This document shows, in pieces, positions 52,097-60,482 of a stretch of DNA of 64,000 bases. Numbering within the stretch: position 1 is the stretch's first letter; each line of letters begins with the position of its first letter. Source of the stretch: Micromonospora sp. WMMD980. Its GTDB lineage: Bacteria > Actinomycetota > Actinomycetes > Mycobacteriales > Micromonosporaceae. Position numbers and translations under genes: made by a program. The notes beneath the pieces were generated by a model, which was not told the DNA's origin, searched no databases, and saw only the letters and a program-made list of their open reading frames with translations. The stretch is from assembly GCF_029626035.1 (NCBI RefSeq), contig NZ_JARUBE010000003.1, positions 3,658,001 to 3,722,000 of the forward strand, written 5' to 3'.

Positions 52097-54771
52097 CCGC
52101 GGGCCGGCTCGCCGGTGCGTGGGGCTCGTGGCGTACCGCCCTGCGGATCGCCCGTCGGGAGGCCCGCCGATCCCGCCGGCGCACGCTGCTCGTGCTGGTC
52201 ATGATCGCGCTGCCGGTGCTCGGGCTCAGCTTCGCGGCGGTCAGCTACGACATGTCCGACCTGACCCGGGCGGAGCGCCAGGAGCGCCGGCTCGGCGCGG
52301 CCGACGCGGAGCTGAGCTGGACGAACCTGGGGCCGGTGACGCAGGACGCCTGGGGTGACTCGTCCTGGCCGGTCGAGGGCGGGCCGACGGTCCGGACCCG
52401 GCCGGTCACCGCGGACGAGCTGCGGGCGCTGCTGCCCGCCGGCAGCCGGGTCACCCGGATCAGGTGGTGGATGCCGTTCGAGGCCCGGATCGGGCGGCAC
52501 ATCGAGGCGCTGGAGGCGCGCGCCGTCGACCTGACCGACCCGCTCGCCCGGCCGCTGGCCCGGATCCGGGAGGGCCGGGCGCCGGTCCGCCCGGACGAGA
52601 TCGCGGTCAGCCCGGCCGCGCTGCGCCTGCTGCACACCCGGCTGGGCGAGCCGGTACGCACCACCGACGGCGCCACCCACCGGGTGGTCGGGGTGGTCGA
52701 GTTCCCGGACAACCTGGGCCCGACGGTGACGCTGGCCGGGGTGGCCCCGGAGGGGCCGCCGACCGAGGCGAGCTGGCTCGTCGACGTCCCCGGCGGGATG
52801 GACGGGGCGCTGGCCGACCGGCTCAACGCGCAGGGCGTCCAGGTGGCCGCCCGGCGCCCGCTGCCGGGCCGGGACGCGTACACCGACGGCGTGCCGATGC
52901 CGGGCGCCGAGGAGACCAGCGTGTCCGTGCTGGTCGGCGGGCTGGGTCTGCTGGAGGTGGTGCTGCTGGTCGGTCCGGCCTTCGCGGTCGGCGTCCGCCG
53001 TCGGCGGCGGGACCTCGCGCTGGTGGCGGTGGCCGGTGGGGACGCGGTCCACCTGCGCCGGATCGTGCTCGCCGACGGGGTGGTGCTCGGGGCGGGCGGG
53101 GCCGCCCTGGGACTGCTGCTGGGCGTCGGCGCCGCGTTCGCCGGCCGCCCGCTGGTCGAGCAGTACCTGATCCAGCAACGCTTCGGCGCGTACCGCGTCT
53201 TTCCCACCGCGCTGGCCGCGATCGCCGTGGTCGCGGTCCTGGCCGGGGTGCTGGCGGCGCTCGCGCCGGCCTGGGCCGCGGCCCGGCAGGACGTGGTGGC
53301 CGGGCTGGCCGGCCGGCGCGACGCGCCCCGGCCGCGACGCCGCTGGTTGCTGCTCGGGGCGTTGTTCACCGTCGCCGGCACGGCGCTGGCCGCGTTCGCC
53401 GCCGGCCGGACGTCACCGACCGGGGTGCTGGCCGGCGTCGTGCTGGGCGAGCTGGGGCTGGTGTTCTGCACGCCGACGCTCGTCGGGGCGCTCGCCCGCG
53501 CCGGCCGGCTGCTGCCGCTGACCCCCCGGCTGGCGTTGCGGGACGCCAGCCGCAACCGGTCGTCGGCCGCGCCGGCCATCTCGGCGGTGATGGCGGCGGT
53601 GGCCGGCAGCGTGGCGCTCGGCGTCTACGTGGCCAGCGACGACGCCCGGTCGGAGAGCATGTGGCAGCCGGGCCTGCCGCCGGGGCACCTGCTGGTCCAG
53701 CTCGTCAACCGTGAGGCCACGCCGCCGCCGACCGCCGGCGCGATCGCCGACCGGATCCGCGCGGTGCTGCCGGGCGCCACCGTGTCGGGGGTCGCCACGC
53801 CGGACTGCGCGCGACCGAGCGGGCCCGAGGAGTACTGCTCCGCGCAGGCGGTGCGCCCGCCCGAGGAGCGCTGCCGGTACCAGCCGGTGGAGACCGCGCC
53901 CGCCGCCGCCCGCGACGACCGCCGCTGCGTCGAGACGTTCCGCGAACCGAACGACATCTCGCTGCCCGTGCTGGTGGACGACGGCGATGCGCTGGTCGCG
54001 CTCACCGACGCCCCGGCCGACGAGGTGAGCGCCGCGCGCCGGATGCTCGCCGCGGGCGGCGTGGTTGTCACCGACCCCCGCAAGCTGGTGGACGGGCAGG
54101 TGCGGGTGGAGGTGGAGCGTGGGTCGGGCGAGGTGGGCACGGGACGGCTGCTGCCCGGGTACGTGTTGCGCGGCGGCCTTCCGGTGGACCGGCTGGTGCT
54201 CTCCCCCGCCGCCGCGAGCCGGCTAGGCCTGGTCGGCACGCCGACGGGCTATCTGGTGGACACCACCGCCGCGCCGACCGACAGCCAGCGCGAGCGGCTG
54301 GCCGACGAACTCTCCGACCTGGTGCGCGTCTCGGTGGACATGTCGACCGCGCGCCCGCCGTCGGACCAGCGCTCGGTGCTGCTCCTGCTCTCCGTCGCGT
54401 CCGGGGTCATCACGCTCGGCGCGGCCGCGGTCGCCACCGGCCTGGCCGCCGCCGAGGGCCGCCGGGACCTGTCCACGCTCGCGGCGGTCGGCGCCGATCC
54501 CCGGGTACGCCGGATGCTGTCGCTCTGCCAGGCCGGCGTGATCGCGGTGCTCGGCTCGGCGCTCGGCACCCTGGCCGGGCTCGGCTCGGCGGTCGTCATC
54601 CTGGCCTCGCTCAACCAGCGGTACGCGGACTCGTGGCCGGTGCAGCCGCCCTACCCGGTGGTCGTGCCCGGGGTCACCATGGCCGTGCTGGTGGTGGTGC
54701 CACTGGTGGCGATGGCCGGCGCGGCCACGCTCACCCGGTCCCGCCTGCCGGTGGAACGCCGCCTCGACTGA
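52093..54771 (+). CDS. FtsX-like ABC transporter permease
   Basis: 892 residues with two FtsX/MacB repeats. An N-terminal helix (RTLLVLVMIALPVLGLSFAA) is followed by a first extracellular region (residues about 50-265), a three-helix block ending near residue 420 and a fourth or fifth helix block around 490. A second extracellular region with several cysteines follows (PDCARPSGPEEYCSAQAV, ERCRYQ, RRCVE), then the last three helices (SVLLLLSVASGVITLGAAAV, AVLGSALGTLAGLGSAVVIL, VTMAVLVVVPLVAMAGAATL). Mechanotransmission-type export of lipids, peptides or drugs is likely. The start GTG overlaps the ATPase stop. Confidence 0.93.
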   Translation: MTAGRLAGAWGSWRTALRIARREARRSRRRTLLVLVMIALPVLGLSFAAVSYDMSDLTRAERQERRLGAADAELSWTNLGPVTQDAWGDSSWPVEGGPTVRTRPVTADELRALLPAGSRVTRIRWWMPFEARIGRHIEALEARAVDLTDPLARPLARIREGRAPVRPDEIAVSPAALRLLHTRLGEPVRTTDGATHRVVGVVEFPDNLGPTVTLAGVAPEGPPTEASWLVDVPGGMDGALADRLNAQGVQVAARRPLPGRDAYTDGVPMPGAEETSVSVLVGGLGLLEVVLLVGPAFAVGVRRRRRDLALVAVAGGDAVHLRRIVLADGVVLGAGGAALGLLLGVGAAFAGRPLVEQYLIQQRFGAYRVFPTALAAIAVVAVLAGVLAALAPAWAAARQDVVAGLAGRRDAPRPRRRWLLLGALFTVAGTALAAFAAGRTSPTGVLAGVVLGELGLVFCTPTLVGALARAGRLLPLTPRLALRDASRNRSSAAPAISAVMAAVAGSVALGVYVASDDARSESMWQPGLPPGHLLVQLVNREATPPPTAGAIADRIRAVLPGATVSGVATPDCARPSGPEEYCSAQAVRPPEERCRYQPVETAPAAARDDRRCVETFREPNDISLPVLVDDGDALVALTDAPADEVSAARRMLAAGGVVVTDPRKLVDGQVRVEVERGSGEVGTGRLLPGYVLRGGLPVDRLVLSPAAASRLGLVGTPTGYLVDTTAAPTDSQRERLADELSDLVRVSVDMSTARPPSDQRSVLLLLSVASGVITLGAAAVATGLAAAEGRRDLSTLAAVGADPRVRRMLSLCQAGVIAVLGSALGTLAGLGSAVVILASLNQRYADSWPVQPPYPVVVPGVTMAVLVVVPLVAMAGAATLTRSRLPVERRLD

Positions 54772-54798
54772 GCGGCCCGGGAGCGGCACACTGGGCGG

Positions 54799-55266
54799 GT
54801 GTCCGCTCTGGGATCCCTCACCCGCCGCCTCGGTCACCAGCAGTGGTTCGCCACCACCATGCGCCTGCTCGTCCCCGCCGACCGGCTGGTCGGCCGGCTG
54901 ACGAAGGGGCGGGTCGTCGCGTTCGGGCTGGTGCCCACACTGGTGCTCACCTCCACCGGCCGCCGCTCCGGCAAGCCCCGCAGCAACCCCCTGCTCTACG
55001 TCCCCGACGGCGACGCCTACGTGGTGATCGGCTCCAACTGGGGGCAGCAGCACCAACCGTCGTGGACGTTCAACCTGCTGGCCCAGCCGGCCGCCGAGGT
55101 GGACGTCCGGGGACGCCGGATCCCGGTTCGCGCCGAGCAGGTCGTCGGCGCCGACCGGGAGCGGCTGTTCGACCGGCTGGTGCGGGAGTGGCCGGCCTAC
55201 CGCACCTACGTGGAGCGGGCCGGCGGCCGCGAGATCAAGGTCTTCCGCCTCGTCCCGGAGAGTTAA
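54799..55266 (+). CDS. Deazaflavin (F420)-dependent nitroreductase-family oxidoreductase
   Basis: 155 residues of the Ddn/DUF385 family: VLTSTGRRSGKPRSNPLLYV, PDGDAYVVIGSNWGQQHQPS, WTFNLLAQPAAEVDVRGRRI and VREWPAYRTYVERAGGREIK. These use cofactor F420, which actinobacteria make, to reduce quinones or nitro compounds. GTG 54799. It lies 27 bp after the ABC permease stop, so it may belong to the same transcript. Confidence 0.92.
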   Translation: MSALGSLTRRLGHQQWFATTMRLLVPADRLVGRLTKGRVVAFGLVPTLVLTSTGRRSGKPRSNPLLYVPDGDAYVVIGSNWGQQHQPSWTFNLLAQPAAEVDVRGRRIPVRAEQVVGADRERLFDRLVREWPAYRTYVERAGGREIKVFRLVPES

Positions 55267-55268
55267 GA

Positions 55269-55523
55269 TCATCGCCGCCGGAGGCACGACGAGCAGTCGC
55301 CCTCGTGGTCGGGTCGGAGCACGCAGCGTCGCCCCTCGGACAGGCGGCGCTCACAGAAGGCCCAATGTCGTACGTTCTGCTCGTCCTCGGGCGAGACAGT
55401 GGTCCCGCCGGGTTCTACCTGCGGTAGAACCGAACTCCAATGAGCCACGACGCGGGCCAGGCGCTGAGCCGAGACGAGGTCGTTGACAACCATCGGTAGG
55501 TGGACCACCCAGCGCTCGGTCAT
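55269..55523 (-). CDS. Small Cys-rich protein divergent from the XRE-type regulator
   Basis: 84 residues, MTERWVVHLPMVVNDLVSAQ onwards. The C-terminal third has FCERRLSEGRRCVLRPDHEG then DCSSCLRRR, a C-x9-C-x5-H-x3-C-x2-C-like arrangement that could bind zinc. ATG 55523 is preceded by GGAGA. It ends two bases from the deazaflavin gene stop and is divergent from the XRE-type gene at 55732. No function known. Confidence 0.65.
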   Translation of the reverse strand: MTERWVVHLPMVVNDLVSAQRLARVVAHWSSVLPQVEPGGTTVSPEDEQNVRHWAFCERRLSEGRRCVLRPDHEGDCSSCLRRR

Positions 55524-55731
55524 CGCTCTTCTCCTATCGGCGACAGCACGGGTTGGGGGCGGGCCGACGACCCGCCCCCACGCGCCTGCCACCGCAGCGT
55601 GATCGCGGTACGGAAGCAGGGCCTACGTCGGCGTCGTTGATCGACCGACATGGGTAGCATTCCGAGTACGCTGCGCAGGGGGCAGCCGTGAGCAGTGGGC
55701 CCACATGCCAGCCCACGGCCCGAGGGGCGAC

Positions 55732-56943
55732 GTGAACGACTTCGGAGACATACTCAGACAGCACCGGACAGCCGCAGGCTGGTCACTGCGAAAGCTCGCC
55801 GAGTTCGTCAGGTACGACTTCGGCTATCTCGGCCAGATCGAACGTGGTAGTCGCCGGGCGAACGCTGACATCGTGGCCGCATACGACCGCGCCCTGGCGG
55901 TCGGCGGCGCACTGACCAAGGCGTTCGAGAACAGGCAGGCCAAGGAGACCAACATGCGTAGAAGAGTGGTTCTCCAGGCAGCGGGCTCACTCGTCGCTCT
56001 ACCCACGGCTGATCGGCTGTTCGGGTTGGAGGTATTGCGGCACGGCCTCAATGCCGCGATGGGCGTCGACGTCGACGAATGGAGCGACATCGTCTCCGAC
56101 TATGGCCGCGCCTATTACCAGCAGTCGCAGGACCGCCTCATGACGCAGCTCAGTCGGGATCTGACGGTTTTGCAGCATCAACTGACCGCCGCCGACGATC
56201 GGAAACGACCCGTCTTGCTCCGCGCGGCCGGGCAGCTGTCAGTGATCGTCGCGCTCAGTCTCGTCGCATCCGGTCATGCCCTGTTGGCACGGCGATGGTG
56301 GATCAGTGCTCAGCGCGCCGCAGACGAGTCGGGTGATCCCGACACCCGCGTGCTCACTCGTGCGTGGGACGTCGTCAATGGTTGTTACGACGGTCGTACC
56401 CCGCCTGCCGTCTTGGCACTCTCGGAAACGGCGCTTCCCCTTGCTCAGGCTTCGTCTGCCGCGAGCTGCGGCCTCTTGGCCGGGCGAGCGCAGGCGCTCT
56501 CGCTCGCCGGCCGCCACGGCGAGGCCGTCGCCACCGTGCGGCGCCTTGCCGAGCACGTCGAGCGACTTCCTGCCCAGGTCGCTGAAGACGTGGAGTCGCT
56601 GTGGGGCTGGCCGGAACACCGCCTCCGACACACCGAGTCCTGGGTATACACACACTCCGGCGACAGGCAGGCCGCCCTTGCCGCGCAGGATCGCGCGCTG
56701 GAGCTGTACCCCGCCTCGCAGGCACGCTTACGTACGCAGGTGCAGTTGCATCGGGCGACGGCGCTGATCAGGGACGGCGATGTCCCTGACGGGCTGCGCG
56801 TTGCCGTCGACATGGTGGATCGCCTGCCGCAGGAGCAACGGAACGAACTCGTATACGCGGTCGCACGGCAGGCTGCTGCTGCCGTGCCTGACAGGGAACG
56901 GCATAGTCCGGCCTACCGGGATCTCGTGGACCGGATCCGATAG
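55732..56943 (+). CDS. XRE-family HTH regulator with C-terminal helical repeats
   Basis: 403 residues. N-terminal Cro/C1 HTH (DFGDILRQHRTAAGWSLRKL, AEFVRYDFGYLGQIERGSRR). After it a hydrophobic, basic-led segment MRRRVVLQAAGSLVALPTAD resembles the odd Tat-like middle motif common in actinomycete HTH-TPR proteins. The C-terminal about 280 residues are TPR-like helices (LLAGRAQALSLAGRHGEAVA, YTHSGDRQAALAAQDRALEL). GTG 55732 with GAGGGG upstream. Codon use is noticeably less GC-biased than neighbours, consistent with a laterally acquired or non-core gene. Ligand unknown. Confidence 0.82.
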   Translation: MNDFGDILRQHRTAAGWSLRKLAEFVRYDFGYLGQIERGSRRANADIVAAYDRALAVGGALTKAFENRQAKETNMRRRVVLQAAGSLVALPTADRLFGLEVLRHGLNAAMGVDVDEWSDIVSDYGRAYYQQSQDRLMTQLSRDLTVLQHQLTAADDRKRPVLLRAAGQLSVIVALSLVASGHALLARRWWISAQRAADESGDPDTRVLTRAWDVVNGCYDGRTPPAVLALSETALPLAQASSAASCGLLAGRAQALSLAGRHGEAVATVRRLAEHVERLPAQVAEDVESLWGWPEHRLRHTESWVYTHSGDRQAALAAQDRALELYPASQARLRTQVQLHRATALIRDGDVPDGLRVAVDMVDRLPQEQRNELVYAVARQAAAAVPDRERHSPAYRDLVDRIR

Positions 56944-56985
56944 CCAACCGCTCGCGCCGGCACGAACGGTCATAGCATCCGCTGC

Positions 56986-57513
56986 ATGGTTGCCTTCGCC
57001 ACTCGACAAGCCAACCGCCTGGCGTCCATCCTCGGCGCTCTCACTGATCTCTACGCGCTCGTCTACGCGGAGCCGCCCTACCTCGAAGGACCGGCACAGG
57101 TGGCCCGATTCCGCGCGGGACTGCCCGACGAGGCCGCACGACCGGGATTCCGTCTCGTCATCGCCAGCGAGGACGACCAATTGGTGGGAGCGGCATACGG
57201 GTGGACCATGACCGCCGGCACCTGGTGGTCGCAAGCCGATGGCCATCCGCCGGAAAGTGTCCGAAACAGCGATAAATTTGCAGTTATGGAATGGATCGTG
57301 CACCCCCGACACCGAGCCCGAGGCATCGGGGCTGAACTGATGCGACGCCTGCTCACCGGCCGGCCCGAGTCCTGGGCAACCCTGGCATCCGACCCACGCA
57401 CGCAGGCCCGCGACATCTACCGCCGCAATGGCTGGCGGGAGGCTGGGCGCTCACGGCTTCCGTGGGGTCCACCAATGGACCTGTTGATCCTCGACCTCCA
57501 AGCCTCCGACTAG
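56986..57513 (+). CDS. GNAT family N-acetyltransferase
   Basis: 175 residues. RLVIASEDDQLVGAAYGWTM, MEWIVHPRHRARGIGAELMR (acetyl-CoA loop RARGIGA) and TLASDPRTQARDIYRRNGWR are typical. Lies 43 bp after the XRE-type regulator in the same direction and shares its less GC-biased codon use, so the two may have travelled together. Substrate unknown. ATG 56986; no clear ribosome binding site. Confidence 0.87.
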   Translation: MVAFATRQANRLASILGALTDLYALVYAEPPYLEGPAQVARFRAGLPDEAARPGFRLVIASEDDQLVGAAYGWTMTAGTWWSQADGHPPESVRNSDKFAVMEWIVHPRHRARGIGAELMRRLLTGRPESWATLASDPRTQARDIYRRNGWREAGRSRLPWGPPMDLLILDLQASD

Positions 57514-57762
57514 CCGGTGTGTCAGGCGGTCGCGCCGGCGCTGTCAGCTCCGGGAGCGGTGGACGACGTCAGCCAGGTCTCGTCGATCAACGGCAACGGG
57601 ACCTCCCCGGCCGCGATACGGGCGAGAGCCTCTCTGCCGGGTCGTCCGCGTCCGGGCGCGCACAAACCGACATCGCTCGGGCCGGGGTCGGGACGTTCAA
57701 GCTGGCTAGGGTTGCCGGCCGAGCACGCCGGGCCCGGGTGCTCGCCAAAGGCGGAGGTGGAC

Positions 57763-58488
57763 GTGGTCGTCGAGCGGGAGATCGACCGGCTGGACGACAG
57801 GCGCTGGCGAGTGGCCGAGCGGGTCGGCGACGCCGTGCTCCGCCGGTTCCCGGCCGACGTGCTCGCGGTCGCGGTGCACGGCCCGCTGGCGCACGGCGAC
57901 GACGACGGCGGCGGGGACGACGAGGTGGGGCTGCTGGTCGCCACCTACCGGCCCGGAGCCGGGCCGCCACCGGCCACCCGCCGGGTGGACGGGGTGCTCG
58001 TCGACCTGACCGTGACCGGGGCGGACGACCACCTGCGGCGGGCCACCACCATCACGGCGGGCTGGCCGCTGGCCGCCGACCGCTACGTCACCACCTGCGC
58101 CCTGCACGACCCGACCGGTTGGCTGCGGCGGCTCCGCGACGAGCACCTGGCCCGGCTGGCCCGGGCCCGGCCGACCGAGTTCACCGCCGCCGCCCGGCAG
58201 GCGTGGTACCGGGGCAGCGCCGCGCACGCCCGCGCGCTGCGGCTGGCCGAGTGGTACGAGACCGACCAGGCGCTGCTGATGCTCGGCGAGGCCCGGCTGG
58301 CGGCGGCCACCGTGCAGGGGTTGTTCAGCCGCACCTACTTCCGCGACCCCGGCGACGCGGTGCGGCGCACCGGGCTGGCCGGGGCGGACATGACCGAGGT
58401 GGGCGCGACGCTGGGCCGCCAGGCCGAGGAGCTGGCCGCCCGGGGCCGGCCGGTCGACGGCACCGTGGACGACCTGCTCGACGGCTGA
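57763..58488 (+). CDS. Nucleotidyltransferase-like protein
   Basis: About 241 residues. The N-terminal part resembles a KNTase/MNT nucleotidyltransferase core: VLAVAVHGPLAHGDDDGGGD then DEVGLLVATY, followed by a strand VDGVLVDLTV that could supply the third acidic residue. The canonical GSxAxG...DxD appears as HGPLAHG...DDEVG, so activity is uncertain. The C-terminal helical half (GSAAHARALRLAEWYETDQA) looks like the substrate-binding bundle of kanamycin nucleotidyltransferases. GTG 57763 with GGAGG five bases upstream; the open frame further upstream is unlikely to be translated. Confidence 0.7.
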   Translation: MVVEREIDRLDDRRWRVAERVGDAVLRRFPADVLAVAVHGPLAHGDDDGGGDDEVGLLVATYRPGAGPPPATRRVDGVLVDLTVTGADDHLRRATTITAGWPLAADRYVTTCALHDPTGWLRRLRDEHLARLARARPTEFTAAARQAWYRGSAAHARALRLAEWYETDQALLMLGEARLAAATVQGLFSRTYFRDPGDAVRRTGLAGADMTEVGATLGRQAEELAARGRPVDGTVDDLLDG

Positions 58489-58494
58489 GGCGGG

Positions 58495-59211
58495 TCAGCC
58501 CAGGCCGCCGCCGACGCCGATCAGCGCGCCGATCAGATAGGTCGCGCCGGCGGCGAGCGCGCCGAGCAGCAACTGCCGCAGGCCGCTGGTCCACCAGGAC
58601 CGGTAGGTGAACCGGGCCACGATCGCACCGGCGAGGAAGAGTCCCACCCCGCCGACGCCCAGCGCCAGCCAGAGGCTGGTGAAGCCGAGCAGGTACGGCA
58701 GCAGCGGCACCAGCGCGCCGACCGAGAAGCAGACGAACGACGAGATCGCCGCCGCCCACGGGCTGGGCTGGTCGTCCGGGTCGACGCCCAACTCCTCCCG
58801 GACGTGCACGCGCAGCGCCTCCTCCGGGTTGCGCCGGACCGCCTCGGCGACCTGGGTGGCCAGATCTAGGGGCAGGCCGCGGGCGACCCACGCGTCGGCC
58901 AGCTCGCGGGCCTCCGCCTCCGGGTGCCGCTCCAGCTCGCGCCGCTCCTTGGCCACCTCGGCGGCCACCTGCTCGTTGGCGGACCGGACGCTCGTGTATT
59001 CGCCCAGGCCCATCGAGATGGCGCCGGCCACCAGGCCGGCCGTGCCGGTCAGCACCACGCTGCGCGGGGACACCCCGCCGCCGCCGACACCGGCGATCAG
59101 CGCGATGTTGGTGACCAGACCGTCCATCGCGCCGAACACCGCCGGCCGCAGCCAGCCGCCGGACACGTCCGCGTGGTGCGCCTCGCGCAGCGCCGCCGGG
59201 GTCTCGGTCAC
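58495..59211 (-). CDS. VIT1/CCC1-family membrane protein
   Basis: 238 residues with the VIT1/CCC1 pattern: [40 protein letters not shown] (metal-pathway residues GEY), an acidic cytosolic metal-binding-type domain ([20 protein letters not shown]), and three closing helices ([57 protein letters not shown]). In yeast and plants the family moves Fe/Mn into vacuoles; bacterial substrates are presumed Fe2+ or Mn2+. GTG 59211 overlaps the map stop by 4 nt. Confidence 0.9.
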   Translation of the reverse strand: MTETPAALREAHHADVSGGWLRPAVFGAMDGLVTNIALIAGVGGGGVSPRSVVLTGTAGLVAGAISMGLGEYTSVRSANEQVAAEVAKERRELERHPEAEARELADAWVARGLPLDLATQVAEAVRRNPEEALRVHVREELGVDPDDQPSPWAAAISSFVCFSVGALVPLLPYLLGFTSLWLALGVGGVGLFLAGAIVARFTYRSWWTSGLRQLLLGALAAGATYLIGALIGVGGGLG

Positions 59212-60065
59212 GGCAGCGTCAGGATCTCGTAGCCGTCGTCGGTCACGACGATGGTGTGCTCGAACTGCGCCGTCCACTTCCGGTCCTTGGTGACCACCGT
59301 CCAGCCGTCGTCCCACATGTCGTACTGATAGGTGCCGATGGTGATCATCGGCTCGACGGTGAACGTCATGCCGGGCTCCATCACGTCGGTGGGACGCGGG
59401 CTGTCGTAGTGCGGCACGTAGAGCCCGCTGTGGAACGCCTCGCCGATGCCGTGGCCGGTGAAGTCGCGGACCACGCCGTAGCCGAACCGCTTGGCGTACG
59501 ACTCGATGACCCGGCCGACGACGTTGATCTGCCGGCCCGGCGCGACCGCCTTGATGCCGCGCATCATCGCGTTGTGGGTCCGCTCGACCAGCAGCCGGGC
59601 CTCCTCGCTCACCTCGCCCACGCAGAAGGTGGCGTCGGTGTCGCCGTGCACCCCGTCGAGGTAGGCGGTCACGTCGACGTTGATGATGTCGCCGTCGTGC
59701 AGCACCGTCGAGTCGGGGATACCGTGGCAGATCACCTCGTTGAGGCTGGTGCAGCACGACTTGGGGAAGCCCCGGTAGCCGAGCGTCGACGGGTAGGCGC
59801 CGTGGTCGCAGAGGAACTCGTGCACCACCCGGTCGATCTCGTCGGTGGTCACCCCGGGCTTGCAGTGCTCGCCGGCGAGCTGGGTGGCCCGGGCCGCGAG
59901 CCGGCCGGCCACTCGCATCTTCTCGATGGTCTCCGGCGTCTGCACGTGCGAGCCGCGCCACTCCTGGGGGCGCTTCTTGCCCACGTACTCCGGACGCGGG
60001 ATGTGGGCGGGAACCGCTCGCCACGGGGAGAGCGTGCCGGGGGTCAGCGGCGCACGGACGGTCAT
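59208..60065 (-). CDS. map: Methionine aminopeptidase, type I
   Basis: 285 residues. All five metal ligands are visible: Asp in [20 protein letters not shown] (two), His in [14 protein letters not shown], Glu in [13 protein letters not shown] and Glu in AQFEHTIVV. The about 35-residue N-terminal extension ([15 protein letters not shown]) is the SH3-ligand-like linker seen in actinobacterial MetAP1c forms. Removes the initiator Met from nascent proteins. ATG 60065. The VIT1-type gene overlaps its stop, so the two are coupled. Confidence 0.95.
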   Translation of the reverse strand: MTVRAPLTPGTLSPWRAVPAHIPRPEYVGKKRPQEWRGSHVQTPETIEKMRVAGRLAARATQLAGEHCKPGVTTDEIDRVVHEFLCDHGAYPSTLGYRGFPKSCCTSLNEVICHGIPDSTVLHDGDIINVDVTAYLDGVHGDTDATFCVGEVSEEARLLVERTHNAMMRGIKAVAPGRQINVVGRVIESYAKRFGYGVVRDFTGHGIGEAFHSGLYVPHYDSPRPTDVMEPGMTFTVEPMITIGTYQYDMWDDGWTVVTKDRKWTAQFEHTIVVTDDGYEILTLP

Positions 60066-60160
60066 GTCCTCAGCCTATCGCCGGCCCCCGTCGTGACCCC
60101 CGCCGCGGCCCCGCCGAGCAGGTTGTTGCCGCGGCGCAAACGCTGTGCCATTGTTGCTGC

Positions 60161-60472
60161 GTGGATCAAGGGGGCGCACCGCCCGTCTTCTCCGTGAGTG
60201 CGGAGGGTGACGGCGTCCGGTTGCACGTCCAGGTCACCGGTGAGGTCGACATGGCGACCGCCGACACCATGTTCCAGACCGCGCTGGGCGAGCCCGCCAA
60301 ACAGCTCACGCTCGACCTGCGGGCGGTCACCTTCTTCGACTCGGCCGCCATCCACGCGGTGGTCCGGCTCGCCCAGAAGTTCCCGGCCGCGCTCACCGTG
60401 CTGCCGTCCCGTCAGGTCCGCCGGGTGCTGGAGATCTCCGGCCTGGGCGAACAGGACTGGCTGGCCGACTAG
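60161..60472 (+). CDS. STAS-domain anti-sigma factor antagonist-like protein
   Basis: 103 residues with a STAS fold: VSAEGDGVRLHVQVTGEVDM, LDLRAVTFFDSAAIHAVVRL and VLPSRQVRRVLEISGLGEQD. The phosphoacceptor Ser of SpoIIAA/RsbV is present (FFDSAA). GTG 60161. It converges on a hybrid protein that ends in an RsbW-type kinase domain and contains a SpoIIE-type phosphatase, which are the two enzymes that normally act on such a STAS protein, so a partner-switch is likely. Divergent from map. Confidence 0.9.
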   Translation: MDQGGAPPVFSVSAEGDGVRLHVQVTGEVDMATADTMFQTALGEPAKQLTLDLRAVTFFDSAAIHAVVRLAQKFPAALTVLPSRQVRRVLEISGLGEQDWLAD

Positions 60473-60482
60473 TCGGCCAGCC
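60459..60482. terminator. 24-bp palindrome containing both stop codons
   Basis: GGCTGGCCGA-CTAG-TCGGCCAGCC is a perfect palindrome. The stop codons (TAG) of the convergent STAS and hybrid-kinase genes overlap in the central CTAG. As RNA it forms a 10-bp stem with a 4-nt loop from either strand, so it can end both transcripts. Confidence 0.75.
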
